DNA of 35,901 bases, from assembly GCF_015207985.1 (NCBI RefSeq), contig NZ_JADEVV010000043.1, forward strand, positions 1-35,901, given 5' to 3'. How positions within the stretch are numbered: the first letter of the stretch is position 1; the number at the start of each line of letters is the position of its first letter. This document shows, piece by piece, positions 16,909 to 25,804 of this stretch. The notes beneath the pieces were generated by a model, which was given only the letters and a program-made list of their open reading frames with translations, had not been told where the DNA came from and ran no database searches. The stretch is from Synechocystis salina LEGE 00031. GTDB lineage: Bacteria > Cyanobacteriota > Cyanobacteriia > Cyanobacteriales > Microcystaceae. Made by a program: the position numbers and the translations under genes.

Positions 16909-18255
16909 GTGATTTTAGTTGTGGGAGCCACCGGCGGCGTGGGCAAACGGGTAGTTAAGTTGCTCGTTGACGGGGGCCAAGATGTGCGCGTATTAGTGCG
17001 GGATTTACCCAGGGCCCAAAAACTTTTCCAAGTTTGGTTTGGGGGTCAGCTACCCGATCGCCTGGAATTTTTTGGGGGCGATTTAACTATTGCTGAAAGT
17101 CTGACTCCAGCATTAATGGCCAGGATGACGGCGGTGATTTGTTGTAGTGGCACCAAGGTTCAGCCGGTGGAAGGGGACACTCCCCAACGGGAAAAGTATT
17201 ACCAGGGACTCAAGTTTTACCTGCCGGAAGTGGTGGACGTGCCGGAACAAGTGGAGTATGAAGGCATTAAAAATTTACTGGCGGTGGTCCAAGACCATAT
17301 ACAACCCAAGGAAAGCACCTTAATGGATTTTCGTCAGACCAATTCTCCCCAATTAGCCTGGTATTCCGTTGATGATGGGGTGATGGGGGGAGTCAGCGCT
17401 AGCCAATGGCGACTGACCGGCGATCGGGCTTTATTTACCGGGGAAGTTTCCACTGCCAATAATGGGGGCTTTGCCTCGGTACGATCGCCAAATTTTGAGC
17501 CAGCTTTGGATCTTTCCCACGCTGAAGGTATCCAACTCCGCATCCAGGGGGACGGCAAACGCTACAAATTTATTGTCCGCAGTCAGAATGAATGGGATGG
17601 GCTGAGCTACTGTTACTCCTTCGATACATTCAACAATCGTCCCCAAACGGTCTGCATTCCCTTCCAGCAATTAATTCCCGTCTTTCGGGCGAAGACCGTG
17701 CCAGAAAAGGGCCCATTTAATCCCTCCCAGGTGTCCGCCTTGCAGTTAATGCATAGCAAATTTGAGTATGACGGTGGCCTAAACCCCAGCTTTTCCCCGG
17801 GCATATTTGGCTTGGAAATTGAGTCGATTAAAACCTATGCCAATCCCCTCACGCCCCAGTTTATCCACGTCAGTTCGGCGGGGGTCACCCGTCCCGGTCG
17901 TCCAGGGTTAAATTTAGCGGAAGAACCCCCTGCGGTGCGCCTCAATGACCAACTAGGGGGCATTTTGACCTGGAAGTTACGGGGGGAAGATGCCATCCGG
18001 GGCAGTGGCCTGACCTACACCATCATTCGACCCTGTGCTTTAACAGAGTCGGAAAATCCAGAAATGTTGCAATTTGCCCAGGGGGATAATCTACGGGGGC
18101 AAGTTAGTCGCTGGGCGATCGCCAAGTTATGCGTGGATAGCTTGCAATTGGCAGAAGCCGGGGGCAAAACCTTTGAAGTCAGTGCCAGTGAGCCGGGCAG
18201 TAACCAGGCCGCCTGGCCATTTCTGCTCAGACAACTGAATTTTGATCAACGTTGA
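16909..18255 (+). CDS. NAD(P)-binding SDR protein with embedded CIA30 domain
   Basis: The 448-residue protein begins with an atypical-SDR/NmrA dinucleotide fold (about 1-135; GATGGVGKRV motif). It is interrupted by a CIA30 domain (about 140-290, opening with DFR..N...W..VDDGVMGGVS), and the SDR part resumes (about 310-448). The start is a GTG with AAGG upstream; no in-frame ATG is available nearby. CIA30 was defined in a complex I assembly factor. Cyanobacterial and plastid SDR-CIA30 fusions are linked to assembly or redox functions of NDH or photosynthetic membranes, but the reaction is unknown. The family is often somewhat longer at the N-terminus. Confidence 0.85.
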   Translation: MILVVGATGGVGKRVVKLLVDGGQDVRVLVRDLPRAQKLFQVWFGGQLPDRLEFFGGDLTIAESLTPALMARMTAVICCSGTKVQPVEGDTPQREKYYQGLKFYLPEVVDVPEQVEYEGIKNLLAVVQDHIQPKESTLMDFRQTNSPQLAWYSVDDGVMGGVSASQWRLTGDRALFTGEVSTANNGGFASVRSPNFEPALDLSHAEGIQLRIQGDGKRYKFIVRSQNEWDGLSYCYSFDTFNNRPQTVCIPFQQLIPVFRAKTVPEKGPFNPSQVSALQLMHSKFEYDGGLNPSFSPGIFGLEIESIKTYANPLTPQFIHVSSAGVTRPGRPGLNLAEEPPAVRLNDQLGGILTWKLRGEDAIRGSGLTYTIIRPCALTESENPEMLQFAQGDNLRGQVSRWAIAKLCVDSLQLAEAGGKTFEVSASEPGSNQAAWPFLLRQLNFDQR

Positions 18256-18313
18256 TTTTCCAAGGAGTGCTTTCTTCCACTGTTTATACTAGCAATCTAA
18301 GCTGAAAGCCTAT

Positions 18314-19273
18314 CTATTCAGGGTCTAACTCGTTCTGCCCCAGCTTTAGTTTGGGATAGGGCAAACCCTGTTGGCCAAAGGCCCGTTTAGCCCGACGGAT
18401 TAAATCGGTTTGGTAGGCGAATTCATCCCGGGCATCCATGGGATAGGAACGGAGCTTAAATTCGGTGCCCCAGATGTGTTCTTTCATCACCACCACAATG
18501 GGAATGCTGAGTTGGGTGTAGCGACTGCTGTAAGCGGCTTGGTACAAAATGCGGATAACCTGTTCCACGTCAACGCTGTGGTCAAAGTAAAAGCTAGTGG
18601 CCACCTGGGCTTCGAGGTTGCCCCCATTGGCATTGGAAATGGGTTCTGTCCAAGTTTTATTATGGGGAATGGTGACGTTATTGTCATCCGGGGTCTGTAG
18701 ACAAATACCCCGCAGTCCATAGCCCGTCACTTCGCCGTAATGATCGCCAATTTGAATCCGATCGCCTACCCGATAGGGAGCTTCAAACAGGGCCACCACC
18801 CCGGCAATAATGGAGCTAATGTAATCTTTAAACGCAAAACCCAGAGCCACCGCAATGGTTCCAGTCAAGGCCAATAAATTACCCTCCGATAAATTAAAAA
18901 ATAGGTTTAATAAATAGGAAATGGTAACCAGTAAAATTAGCGCTTTGCAAAACGGCAAAGATTGTTTTACCAACAGCCGAAAGCGCCGGGGAACCCGCTC
19001 CGAAATCCAGTTGGTCACCTTTTGGATCACCGCCATCATGCCATAGGCGATCGCCACAGTAATTACGGCTCGAATGATTTTGCGGATGGTCAAATCCGTC
19101 AACAGGCTTTCGGGAATTTCGTCCGGGGCAGTCATCTGGGCCAAGGGCAGGGAGGGCGGATCCTGGAGCCAAAATGCCCACTGATCATTCAGATGAACTA
19201 CCGGCAAATAATGGGCGATGGCATTCCCATTCAGATCAAAAAAATCTGGCAAAACTGTTACATCTAGCATCAT
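18314..19273 (-). CDS. MscS-family mechanosensitive channel
   Basis: The 319-residue protein has about three hydrophobic helices (roughly 62-85, 105-125 and 130-165). The last is the Gly/Ala-rich pore helix (GTIAVALGFAFKDYISSIIAG), followed by the MscS beta-domain signature RVGDRI.IGD..GEV..YGLR and a C-terminal alpha/beta domain. MscS channels release solutes on hypo-osmotic shock. The first 55 residues are non-membrane and unusual, with a Pro-rich stretch. The start ATG at 19273 overlaps the stop of the upstream gene (ATGA), indicating translational coupling. A second ATG follows directly. Confidence 0.9.
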   Translation of the reverse strand: MMLDVTVLPDFFDLNGNAIAHYLPVVHLNDQWAFWLQDPPSLPLAQMTAPDEIPESLLTDLTIRKIIRAVITVAIAYGMMAVIQKVTNWISERVPRRFRLLVKQSLPFCKALILLVTISYLLNLFFNLSEGNLLALTGTIAVALGFAFKDYISSIIAGVVALFEAPYRVGDRIQIGDHYGEVTGYGLRGICLQTPDDNNVTIPHNKTWTEPISNANGGNLEAQVATSFYFDHSVDVEQVIRILYQAAYSSRYTQLSIPIVVVMKEHIWGTEFKLRSYPMDARDEFAYQTDLIRRAKRAFGQQGLPYPKLKLGQNELDPE

Positions 19274-20517
19274 CTTCCCCCCACAAAGAAATTATTATTG
19301 GCCAATTCACTTTGCAGTTGTTGATAGTAGGTGGGACAAATAATTAAATCTCCCCAACGACGCTCCAGAATATCTTCCCGCAGCAGCCATTGCACCCTAG
19401 CCTGGATTTGACTTTCCGGTTCCCCTAAGCTCAGAGCTAGGTGCCCAGGACTAATGCGGCCGTGGATCATCAAGGAATGGAGCAAATACAAGTCTAGGTT
19501 GGTAAGGGACGGTAAGCTCGGTTGGGCAGGGTTAACTTGGGACAAAGGAGAGATTTGGTCCTCGTTTTCTTTGGTATTGAGCACCAACTGGGCTGGGTCT
19601 TCTGTTTCCATCACTTGCTTTTCTATGCGCAGACTCCGCAACCAAAGTTTAGCCGCAATGGAACTAACTCCCTGGGAGCAGTCCGCTAGGCTTTGCCAAT
19701 AAACTTCGACTTCTTTCTGGTCATCTGACGACGCTGGATCAGCACTAACCGGGTCGGCAAGGTCTTCGTTATTAGTGGTGGTGCCCCATTGCTCTGTGAG
19801 GGGGGCTAACCAACTTTGGAGCATTTCCCCCGTTAAGGTTGGCAGAGGACGTACATCATCGAAATAGGCACTGATCTGGCCGACAAAATCGAGGAAGTCC
19901 CAGGCCCAGGAGTTACAACCAATCAGCCAAAAGTACTGGGGGTTATGGACAGTAATTTCCCGCAAAAAACCAATGCCGTCCCAACCGCTAATGCAACGCA
20001 AAAAGCATTGTTCTAGGGAAGGAATTACCACCACGGTGGTGCGCTGTTCCAAACACGCCACATCTTGGCTTAGTTCCACTCCCTGGCCGTCAAACTCAAT
20101 GCCACCCTGGGCTTCGAGGGCCCGTCGTAATTGTCCCGTTATGGTCAAAGGATCGGGGGGGCGACGAAAATTCCCCAGGGGCTTAACCACCGTCACCTCT
20201 AAATTATTTTCCCAGCCCTGGAGACTGTCCTGCAAAATCTTGGTGATCGGCTCCACTGGATTGGCCAAAATCACCAGGCTATTGGGGGCCTCTAGGTTCT
20301 TTTGCCAGGCCTTGAGGCTATCTTCCAGGGCGGCATGGATAGCTTCGGTGTAGGCGCTGGGGGTAGCAAGGGAGTTAATGGATTGGAGCAATTCCGCTTC
20401 TAAGGTGTCCGGCAAGGGCACCAAATCCTTGTGGGAATGGTCGTTCTCCTGACTCTTATGCAACCAGAAAAATAATTTCTGTTTAAGAAACTGCCAGGTA
20501 AAACCCACCATTGCCAT
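19270..20517 (-). CDS. Unknown protein, possible degenerate P-loop NTPase with C-terminal winged helix
   Basis: I do not recognise this 415-residue protein. Its layout is an N-terminal amphipathic helix (FLKQKLFFWLHK) and a central alpha/beta region (about 70-240). A strand-turn-helix there (SLVILANPVEPITKIL) sits where a P-loop would be but has no GK[ST]. A later strand, TVVVIPSLEQCF, and another, YFWLIGCNSWAW, resemble Walker B and sensor-1 strands. An acidic linker follows (about 250-340), then a C-terminal winged-helix-like region (about 345-405). It is coupled by a 4-base overlap to the MscS gene and begins 39 bases after tRNA-Gly on the same strand. NTPase ancestry is an inference. Confidence 0.65.
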   Translation of the reverse strand: MAMVGFTWQFLKQKLFFWLHKSQENDHSHKDLVPLPDTLEAELLQSINSLATPSAYTEAIHAALEDSLKAWQKNLEAPNSLVILANPVEPITKILQDSLQGWENNLEVTVVKPLGNFRRPPDPLTITGQLRRALEAQGGIEFDGQGVELSQDVACLEQRTTVVVIPSLEQCFLRCISGWDGIGFLREITVHNPQYFWLIGCNSWAWDFLDFVGQISAYFDDVRPLPTLTGEMLQSWLAPLTEQWGTTTNNEDLADPVSADPASSDDQKEVEVYWQSLADCSQGVSSIAAKLWLRSLRIEKQVMETEDPAQLVLNTKENEDQISPLSQVNPAQPSLPSLTNLDLYLLHSLMIHGRISPGHLALSLGEPESQIQARVQWLLREDILERRWGDLIICPTYYQQLQSELANNNFFVGGR

Positions 20518-20556
20518 GTTCTTTTCTGCTCCACAGCGTGGGGTGATTTTTAGCTA

Positions 20557-20628
20557 AGCGGGTAACGCGATTCGAACGCGCGACATCAACCTTGGCAAGG
20601 TTGCGCTCTACCACTGAGCTATACCCGC
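20557..20628 (-). tRNA. tRNA-Gly (anticodon GCC)
   Basis: On the minus strand the sequence folds as a standard cloverleaf. The 7-bp acceptor stem is GCGGGTA/TACCCGC, the D-arm is GCTCAGTGGTAGAGC, the anticodon loop is TTGCCAA (GCC) on a 5-bp stem, and the T-loop contains TTCGAAT. The discriminator base is T, as usual for Gly. The 3' CCA is not encoded. A long frame for RlmN would run through this gene, which argues for the shorter RlmN start. Confidence 0.96.
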
Positions 20629-20753
20629 AAATTTCAGACTTTTACCAATATGCCAAAGAAAGATTTTTCTGTCAACAATCGGCCAGGATTTTTTTGTGGT
20701 GGCCGGGAAATCTGACTTACACTGGCGATGGATGCTTCTTTTCGATTACCGCC

Positions 20754-21797
20754 ATGGCCCCTTCCCCTGTCCCCCTACTTTCCCTTTCCCTGCCGGAGTT
20801 AACCGCCTGGGTGCAAACCACTGGCCAACCGGCCTATCGGGGTAAGCAAATTCACCAATGGCTGTACCAAAAAGGGGCCCGTTCCCTCAACACCATGACG
20901 GATTTGCCCAAGGCTTGGCGGGAGAAAAACAGCGATTATCCCATCGGGCGATCGGTGATTGACCACTGTGCGGTGGCCCCGGACCACACCAGGAAATATC
21001 TGCTCCGTTTGGCCGATGGTTTGATCATTGAAACGGTGGGCATTCCCAGCAGTAAGCGTCTGACGGTGTGTGTTTCCTCCCAGGTGGGCTGTGCCATGGA
21101 TTGTAATTTCTGTGCCACGGGTAAGGGGGGTTTCATCCGTAACTTGCAGAGTTATGAAATTGTGGACCAGGTGTTGACGGTGCAGGAGGAATTTCAAGAA
21201 CGGGTGAGTAATGTGGTTTTTATGGGCATGGGAGAACCGTTGTTAAATTTGCCCGAGGTGGTGAAGGCGGTGGAATGCCTCAATCAAGTGGTGGGTATTG
21301 GCCAGCGGGCGTTGACCATTTCCACTGTGGGTTTACCAGGGAAAATTCGCCAATTAGCCGATCGCCATTTGCAGGTAACGTTTGCAGTTAGCCTCCATGC
21401 CCCTAATCAAACTTTGCGCCAATCGTTAATTCCCAGTGCCCGGCACTATCCCCTGGAGCAATTGTTGGCAGACTGCCGGGCCTATGTGGAAACCACGGGC
21501 CGGCGGGTGACATTTGAGTATGTTCTGCTGGCGGGGGTTAATGACCAACCAGTCCATGCTGAACAGTTGGCCCAAAAGTTGCGGGGTTTCCAAACCCATG
21601 TCAATTTAATTCCCTACAATCCCATCTCCGAGGTGGATTATCAGCGCCCCACGGAGGCCCAAATTAATCAATTTGCCCAGGTTTTGAGTGACCATCGCAT
21701 TGCGGTCAGTGTTCGTTATTCCCGGGGTGTACAAGCGGATGCGGCCTGTGGCCAGCTACGGGCTTCCCGCCAAGAAGAATTAACCGCTACGGTTTGA
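20754..21797 (+). CDS. rlmN: 23S rRNA (adenine2503-C2)/tRNA A37 methyltransferase RlmN
   Basis: The protein has 347 residues from the ATG at 20754. The open frame extends to 20592, but that would overlap the tRNA gene and add a non-family N-terminus. The radical SAM cluster motif is Cys113-x3-Cys117-x2-Cys120 (CAMDCNFC). The two catalytic cysteines of the mechanism are Cys106 (VCVSSQVGC segment) and Cys332 (DAACGQL). The enzyme methylates C2 of A2503 in 23S rRNA and A37 in some tRNAs through a methyl-Cys intermediate. It is divergent from the tRNA/MscS unit and upstream of cobL, with 41 bases between. Confidence 0.95.
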   Translation: MAPSPVPLLSLSLPELTAWVQTTGQPAYRGKQIHQWLYQKGARSLNTMTDLPKAWREKNSDYPIGRSVIDHCAVAPDHTRKYLLRLADGLIIETVGIPSSKRLTVCVSSQVGCAMDCNFCATGKGGFIRNLQSYEIVDQVLTVQEEFQERVSNVVFMGMGEPLLNLPEVVKAVECLNQVVGIGQRALTISTVGLPGKIRQLADRHLQVTFAVSLHAPNQTLRQSLIPSARHYPLEQLLADCRAYVETTGRRVTFEYVLLAGVNDQPVHAEQLAQKLRGFQTHVNLIPYNPISEVDYQRPTEAQINQFAQVLSDHRIAVSVRYSRGVQADAACGQLRASRQEELTATV

Positions 21798-21838
21798 GAA
21801 GCCCCCTAGTCCCCCAAATGAGCTGGAGCTTTAGTTAG

Positions 21839-23107
21839 ATGATCCATGTGGTGGGCATTGGCCTGGATGGTGCTGAAGGGTTAACTAGGTCAGTGCTGGC
21901 ATTAATTGCTGAAGCCAAAATGTTGGCCGGTGGCGATCGCCATTTGGGTTACTTTCCGCAGTATGGCGAAAAAAGCTTAGTAATCAAGAATTTTTCAGCG
22001 GATTTAAATAAAATTAAGCAAATTCACCAGACTTTAGGGTCAGGGGAAATCATTGTCGTTTTAGCTTCCGGTGATCCCCTTTACTTTGGCCTGGGACGGT
22101 TGTTGTTAGAAAAATTTTCTGCGGTGCAATTAAAATTTCATCCCCATGTGAGTTCCATTCAATTAGCCTTTAACTGCTTAAAAATGCCTTGGCAGGATGC
22201 CACCATCATCAGTGCCCACGGCCGAGCCAACGATTTGCTCAAACAAGCTTTGCAGAAAGGGGCAGAAAAATTGGCCATTCTCACGGACGGGCAAAATCAT
22301 CCAGGGGCGATCGCCAATTTATGTCTATCCCTGGGGTTAACCACCACCTACCAAGCTTGGGTTTGTGAAAATTTGGGGGCGGAAAATGAACGTATCCAAC
22401 CATTTGATCTGTCATCTTTAGCTCCCCTCACCGCAGGGAATTTTGCCTCCCTCAATGTGGTGGTGTTAGTTAAGCAAAAACCAGAAAATAACCCTATTGA
22501 TCCCAAGCAATTACCCATTTTTGGCATTGCGGATCATTATTTTGCCAGCTTTAAAGACCGCCCCGGCATGATTACCAAGCAGGCGATCCGGGTGCAAATT
22601 CTGGCCGCTTTGGCTCTACGACCCCGACAAATTATTTGGGACATTGGGGCTGGCACGGGATCCGTGGCGATCGAATCTGCTCGGCTTTGTCCCCAGGGAA
22701 AAATTTTTGCCATCGAAAAAACTAGCGCTGGCCAACAGTTAATCGAGCAAAACTGTCAACGATTCCAGGTGGAAAACGTGGCTTTGGTGGCCGGCCCCGC
22801 CCCGGAATTTTTAAGCGATTTACCTACCCCAGACCGGATCTTCATTGGCGGCAATGGGGGGCAATTAATGCCTATTTTGCAGGCCTGTGGGGAACGCCTA
22901 CAACGAGACGGCTTAGTGGTGATGGCGATCGCCAGTTTGGAGCATTTGAGTTTGGCCCTGGGTTGGTTTAAGCAACAACAATGGCAGGTGAAAGTGCAAC
23001 AGGTGCAAATTAGCCAGAGTGTTAAATTTGCTGAACTGACCCGTTTTGATCCCCTTAATCCCATTTATCTACTCACTGCGGCCAGGAACTCCATGGGTCA
23101 CAGCTAG
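21839..23107 (+). CDS. cobL: Precorrin-6Y C5,15-methyltransferase (fused CbiE-CbiT)
   Basis: The 422-residue protein is a fusion. The N-terminal CbiE tetrapyrrole methylase domain (about 1-205) has GIGLDGAEGLT, GGDRHL and VVLASGDPLYFG. The C-terminal CbiT domain (about 225-415) has DRPGMITKQ.IR and the SAM-binding motif DIGAGTGSVAIE. It methylates C5 and C15 of the corrin ring and decarboxylates the C12 acetate in cobalamin (pseudocobalamin) biosynthesis. A GGAG ribosome site precedes the ATG at 21839. It follows rlmN closely and may share its transcript. The B12-dependent radical SAM enzyme at 487 is one possible consumer of the pathway's product. Confidence 0.93.
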   Translation: MIHVVGIGLDGAEGLTRSVLALIAEAKMLAGGDRHLGYFPQYGEKSLVIKNFSADLNKIKQIHQTLGSGEIIVVLASGDPLYFGLGRLLLEKFSAVQLKFHPHVSSIQLAFNCLKMPWQDATIISAHGRANDLLKQALQKGAEKLAILTDGQNHPGAIANLCLSLGLTTTYQAWVCENLGAENERIQPFDLSSLAPLTAGNFASLNVVVLVKQKPENNPIDPKQLPIFGIADHYFASFKDRPGMITKQAIRVQILAALALRPRQIIWDIGAGTGSVAIESARLCPQGKIFAIEKTSAGQQLIEQNCQRFQVENVALVAGPAPEFLSDLPTPDRIFIGGNGGQLMPILQACGERLQRDGLVVMAIASLEHLSLALGWFKQQQWQVKVQQVQISQSVKFAELTRFDPLNPIYLLTAARNSMGHS

Positions 23108-23175
23108 CCCAGTTAACTTCCCCCAATGGTGTGTTCTACACTAAAAGGCACCATTAACATTTTCCCGTTGCCACT

Positions 23176-24396
23176 TTGCTATCCTCTGCCCCCCAACAAA
23201 CCGATTCTGCCTTGGCGGAGCTAAAGAATTTAGCCCAAACCCTACTGCCCCGGCTGGTAGAAATCCGTCGCCATCTCCATGCCCATCCAGAGTTGAGCGG
23301 TCAAGAATATCAAACGGCGGCCTATGTGGCAGGGGTGCTGTCCTCCTGTGGTCTCCACGTCGAAGAGGCGATCGGTAAAACGGGAGTGGTGGGGCAATTG
23401 TCTGGCAAAGGCGAAGATTCCCGACTGTTGGCCATCCGCACCGATATGGATGCGTTACCTATCCAGGAAATGGTGGGTCTGGCCTTTGCGTCCCGCCATC
23501 CGGGGGTGATGCACGCCTGTGGCCACGATATCCACACCACTTTGGGTTTGGGCACGGCCATGGTGTTGTCTCAAATGAGCGTTAAGTTACCGGGGGATGT
23601 GCGCTTTTTGTTTCAACCGGCGGAGGAAATTGCCCAGGGGGCCAGTTGGATGATCCAAGATGGGGCCATGAAGGGGGTGAACCATATTTTGGGGGTTCAT
23701 GTTTTTCCTTCCATTCCCGCCCGGCAGGTGGGCATTCGCTATGGTGCATTGACGGCGGCGGCGGATGATCTAGAAATCTTCATCCAAGGGGAATCGGGCC
23801 ATGGCGCTAGGCCCCACGAGGCGATCGACGCCATTTGGATTGCTGCCCAGGTGATCACGGCTCTACAACAGGCCATTAGTCGTACCCAAAATCCCCTCCG
23901 ACCGATGGTGCTTTCCCTGGGGCAAATTAGTGGCGGCCGGGCCCCCAATGTGATTGCTGACCAAGTCCGCATGGCCGGCACAGTGCGATCGCTCCATCCC
24001 GAAACCCATGCCCAATTACCCGAATGGATCGAAGGTATTGTGGCCAGCGTTTGTCAAACCTATGGGGCGAAATATGAAGTCAATTACCGCCGGGGGGTGC
24101 CTTCAGTACAAAATGATGCTCAGTTAAATAAGCTGTTGGAAAATGCGGTGCGGGATGCCTGGGGAGAGGAAGCTCTACAACTCATTCCTGAACCATCCCT
24201 GGGGGCAGAGGATTTTGCTTTGTACCTAGAACACGCCCCCGGAGCCATGTTTCGTTTAGGAACCGGTTTTGGCGATCGCCAGGTGAATCATCCTTTACAC
24301 CATCCCCGCTTTGAAGCTGATGAAGCGGCAATTTTAACGGGGGTTGTGACCCTCAGCTATGCCGCCTGGCAATATTGGCAAAGCATTCCAATGTAA
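23176..24396 (+). CDS. M20-family amidohydrolase (N-acyl amino acid/IAA-conjugate hydrolase type)
   Basis: The protein has 406 residues from a TTG at 23176. An in-frame TAA lies just upstream and there is no nearby ATG, so TTG is the likely start. Metal-binding landmarks of the M20D family are seen: RTDMDALP, HACGHD (Cys115, His117), PAEE (Glu150, Glu151) and the late GAEDFALYLEHAPG. These dinuclear metal enzymes remove acyl groups from amino acids or amino-acid conjugates. The last 78 bases before the end are repeated at 27375-27452 on the far side of the accessory island, so this gene's 3' end is the left boundary of the insert. Confidence 0.9.
   Translation: MLSSAPQQTDSALAELKNLAQTLLPRLVEIRRHLHAHPELSGQEYQTAAYVAGVLSSCGLHVEEAIGKTGVVGQLSGKGEDSRLLAIRTDMDALPIQEMVGLAFASRHPGVMHACGHDIHTTLGLGTAMVLSQMSVKLPGDVRFLFQPAEEIAQGASWMIQDGAMKGVNHILGVHVFPSIPARQVGIRYGALTAAADDLEIFIQGESGHGARPHEAIDAIWIAAQVITALQQAISRTQNPLRPMVLSLGQISGGRAPNVIADQVRMAGTVRSLHPETHAQLPEWIEGIVASVCQTYGAKYEVNYRRGVPSVQNDAQLNKLLENAVRDAWGEEALQLIPEPSLGAEDFALYLEHAPGAMFRLGTGFGDRQVNHPLHHPRFEADEAAILTGVVTLSYAAWQYWQSIPM
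24310..24387 (+). repeat. Left copy of island-flanking direct repeat (amidohydrolase 3' end)
   Basis: This segment matches 27375-27452 at 73 of 78 positions by my direct comparison. Similarity also extends a short way upstream (GGCGATCGCC context) and downstream (AAAATAC). Here the segment is inside the intact amidohydrolase gene. Four of the five differences are synonymous third-base changes. The fifth changes a Gln codon to TAA in the right copy. Confidence 0.85.
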
Positions 24397-24412
24397 CGAC
24401 TCAAAATACCAA

Positions 24413-24463
24413 ATTCAAGAACTGCAAGGAGGGATTTTGAATTTGAGGATTGACCTGGATGAC
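24413..24463 (+). pseudogene. Remnant of a tumA-like antitoxin gene
   Basis: Translated in frame, this stretch reads IQELQGGILNLRIDLDD. That corresponds to residues 39-54 of the intact antitoxin-like gene at 27503 (ELQRGILNLKLDLDE there). Over 44 aligned bases I count 36 identities. Everything before it in the gene (about 140 bases in the right copy) is missing, and similarity stops right after. So the left flank carries a deleted copy of the same amidohydrolase-antitoxin junction that is intact on the right. Confidence 0.7.
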
Positions 24464-24493
24464 AAAATAGCGATCACTAGAGGTCGGGTAGGG

Positions 24494-24544
24494 TATAATA
24501 TCCAGATAATTTTACACCTTGCGTAATTGTGATCTAATTATCAC
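24494..24544 (+). promoter_or_regulatory. Candidate promoter/operator region of tcmP
   Basis: TATAAT at 24494-24499 is a perfect -10 hexamer with a weak -35. Downstream is the dyad GTGAT-N6-ATCAC (24529-24544). A further dyad GGTTTG-N13-CAAACC lies at 24589-24613. The layout fits a regulated leader for the gene at 24674. No binding protein can be named. Confidence 0.35.
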
Positions 24545-24673
24545 CCAGGCGATCGCTTCCCGCCAAGCGTTTGGGGCTTTTAAAGGTTGGTTTGAAGTAC
24601 GTTATCACAAACCTTAGTTGCTAAAGACTTACTAAGCTAAAGTCAGTTTTCACCAACAAATACCAAATCCGCA

Positions 24674-25804
24674 ATGAGCAAAGATTTTTTTGACGAACAA
24701 AGAGAACAATCATTAGTCAAGGCAACTATAGTCAAGAAATATTTTGAAGTATGGGCTAAAGTCGTCCTTCCTACTGTAAGAAAGAAGTCGCCTCAAAATC
24801 CTAGAATTGCTTATATAGATTTATTTGCTGGACCTGGTCGTTATAAAGATGGCTCAAAATCAACACCAATTAAAGTTTTAGAGAAGGCAATACAAGATCC
24901 GGAGATTGCACAGACATTAGTAACACTATTCAATGATTTAGACGGCGACAATACAAAATCACTAGAAGAAGCAATCCAATCTTTAGAAAACATCCAAAAC
25001 TTAAAATACCAACCTCAAGTTACCAATGAAGTAGTTGGTGAAGATATAGTAAAACAATTTGAAAAAAATAAACTTGTCCCTACTTTATTTTTCGTTGATC
25101 CCTATGGATATAAAGGACTATCTTTAAAGCTTATTAATTCTGTAGTGAAAGACTGGGGATCTGATTGTATTTTCTTCTTCAATTATAATCGTATAAATAT
25201 GGGGCTACCAAATAATGCAGTAAAACACCATTTAGATGCACTTTTTGGTGAGGTAAGAGCAGATTCAATACGAGAAAAATTAACTCAATTGAAACCAAGT
25301 GAACGCGAAACAATGATTGTTGAAGCGATCTGCAATGCATTGAAAGATATGGGCGGCAAGTATGTTTTACCATTTCGGTTTAAAAATCAAAGTGGCTCTA
25401 GAACGAGTCATCATTTGATTTTTGTTAGTAAACATCCGAAAGGATATTCTATTATGAAGAATATTATGGCAAAGGAAAGCTCAATTGTAAATGAAGGGGT
25501 TCCCTCCTTTGAGTATTCTCCTGCTTCAGAAAAATATCCATTATTATTTGAACTTTCCCGACCTTTAAATGATTTGCAGGAAATGTTACTTAATGATTTT
25601 TCAGGAAAAATCATAACAATGAAAGAACTATTTGAGAAACATAATATAGACAAACCCTATATTAGAAGTAATTATGTGGACGTGTTGAATAATTTAGAAG
25701 AGCAAGGAAAAATTAATGTTAAAGTTAAATCAGGAAAAAAACGTCGCAAAGTAAAGGGGCAATTTGCTGATCACTTAACTATTTGCTTTCCCATTAAGCA
25801 ATAA
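24674..25804 (+). CDS. tcmP: Three-Cys-motif partner protein (TcmP), methyltransferase-like
   Basis: The 376-residue protein has a Rossmann-type SAM-binding motif YIDLFAGPGR (DLFAGPG at 49-55) and a motif IV-like strand FFVDPYGYKG (Asp142-Pro-Tyr). These resemble the DPPY-type site of amino-methyltransferases. The C-terminal part (about 300-376) looks like a winged helix with a very basic KSGKKRRKVKGQ loop. It matches TcmP, a family named for its regular association with a three-Cys-motif protein. That partner is encoded here convergently and the 3' ends overlap by 11 bases. Base composition is AT-rich and the gene has no HIP1 site, which points to horizontal gain. Substrate and biological role are not established. 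Confidence 0.85.
   Translation: MSKDFFDEQREQSLVKATIVKKYFEVWAKVVLPTVRKKSPQNPRIAYIDLFAGPGRYKDGSKSTPIKVLEKAIQDPEIAQTLVTLFNDLDGDNTKSLEEAIQSLENIQNLKYQPQVTNEVVGEDIVKQFEKNKLVPTLFFVDPYGYKGLSLKLINSVVKDWGSDCIFFFNYNRINMGLPNNAVKHHLDALFGEVRADSIREKLTQLKPSERETMIVEAICNALKDMGGKYVLPFRFKNQSGSRTSHHLIFVSKHPKGYSIMKNIMAKESSIVNEGVPSFEYSPASEKYPLLFELSRPLNDLQEMLLNDFSGKIITMKELFEKHNIDKPYIRSNYVDVLNNLEEQGKINVKVKSGKKRRKVKGQFADHLTICFPIKQ

Noticed and set aside
20592-20753. Longer N-terminus for RlmN starting at 20592
   Set aside because: It runs through the tRNA-Gly gene and adds 54 residues not typical of the family; the ATG at 20754 gives a normal RlmN.
24528-24545. CRP-type site upstream of tcmP (TGTGA...TCAC)
   Set aside because: The half-site spacing is eight, not six, so it does not fit the cAMP-receptor consensus; kept only as a dyad.
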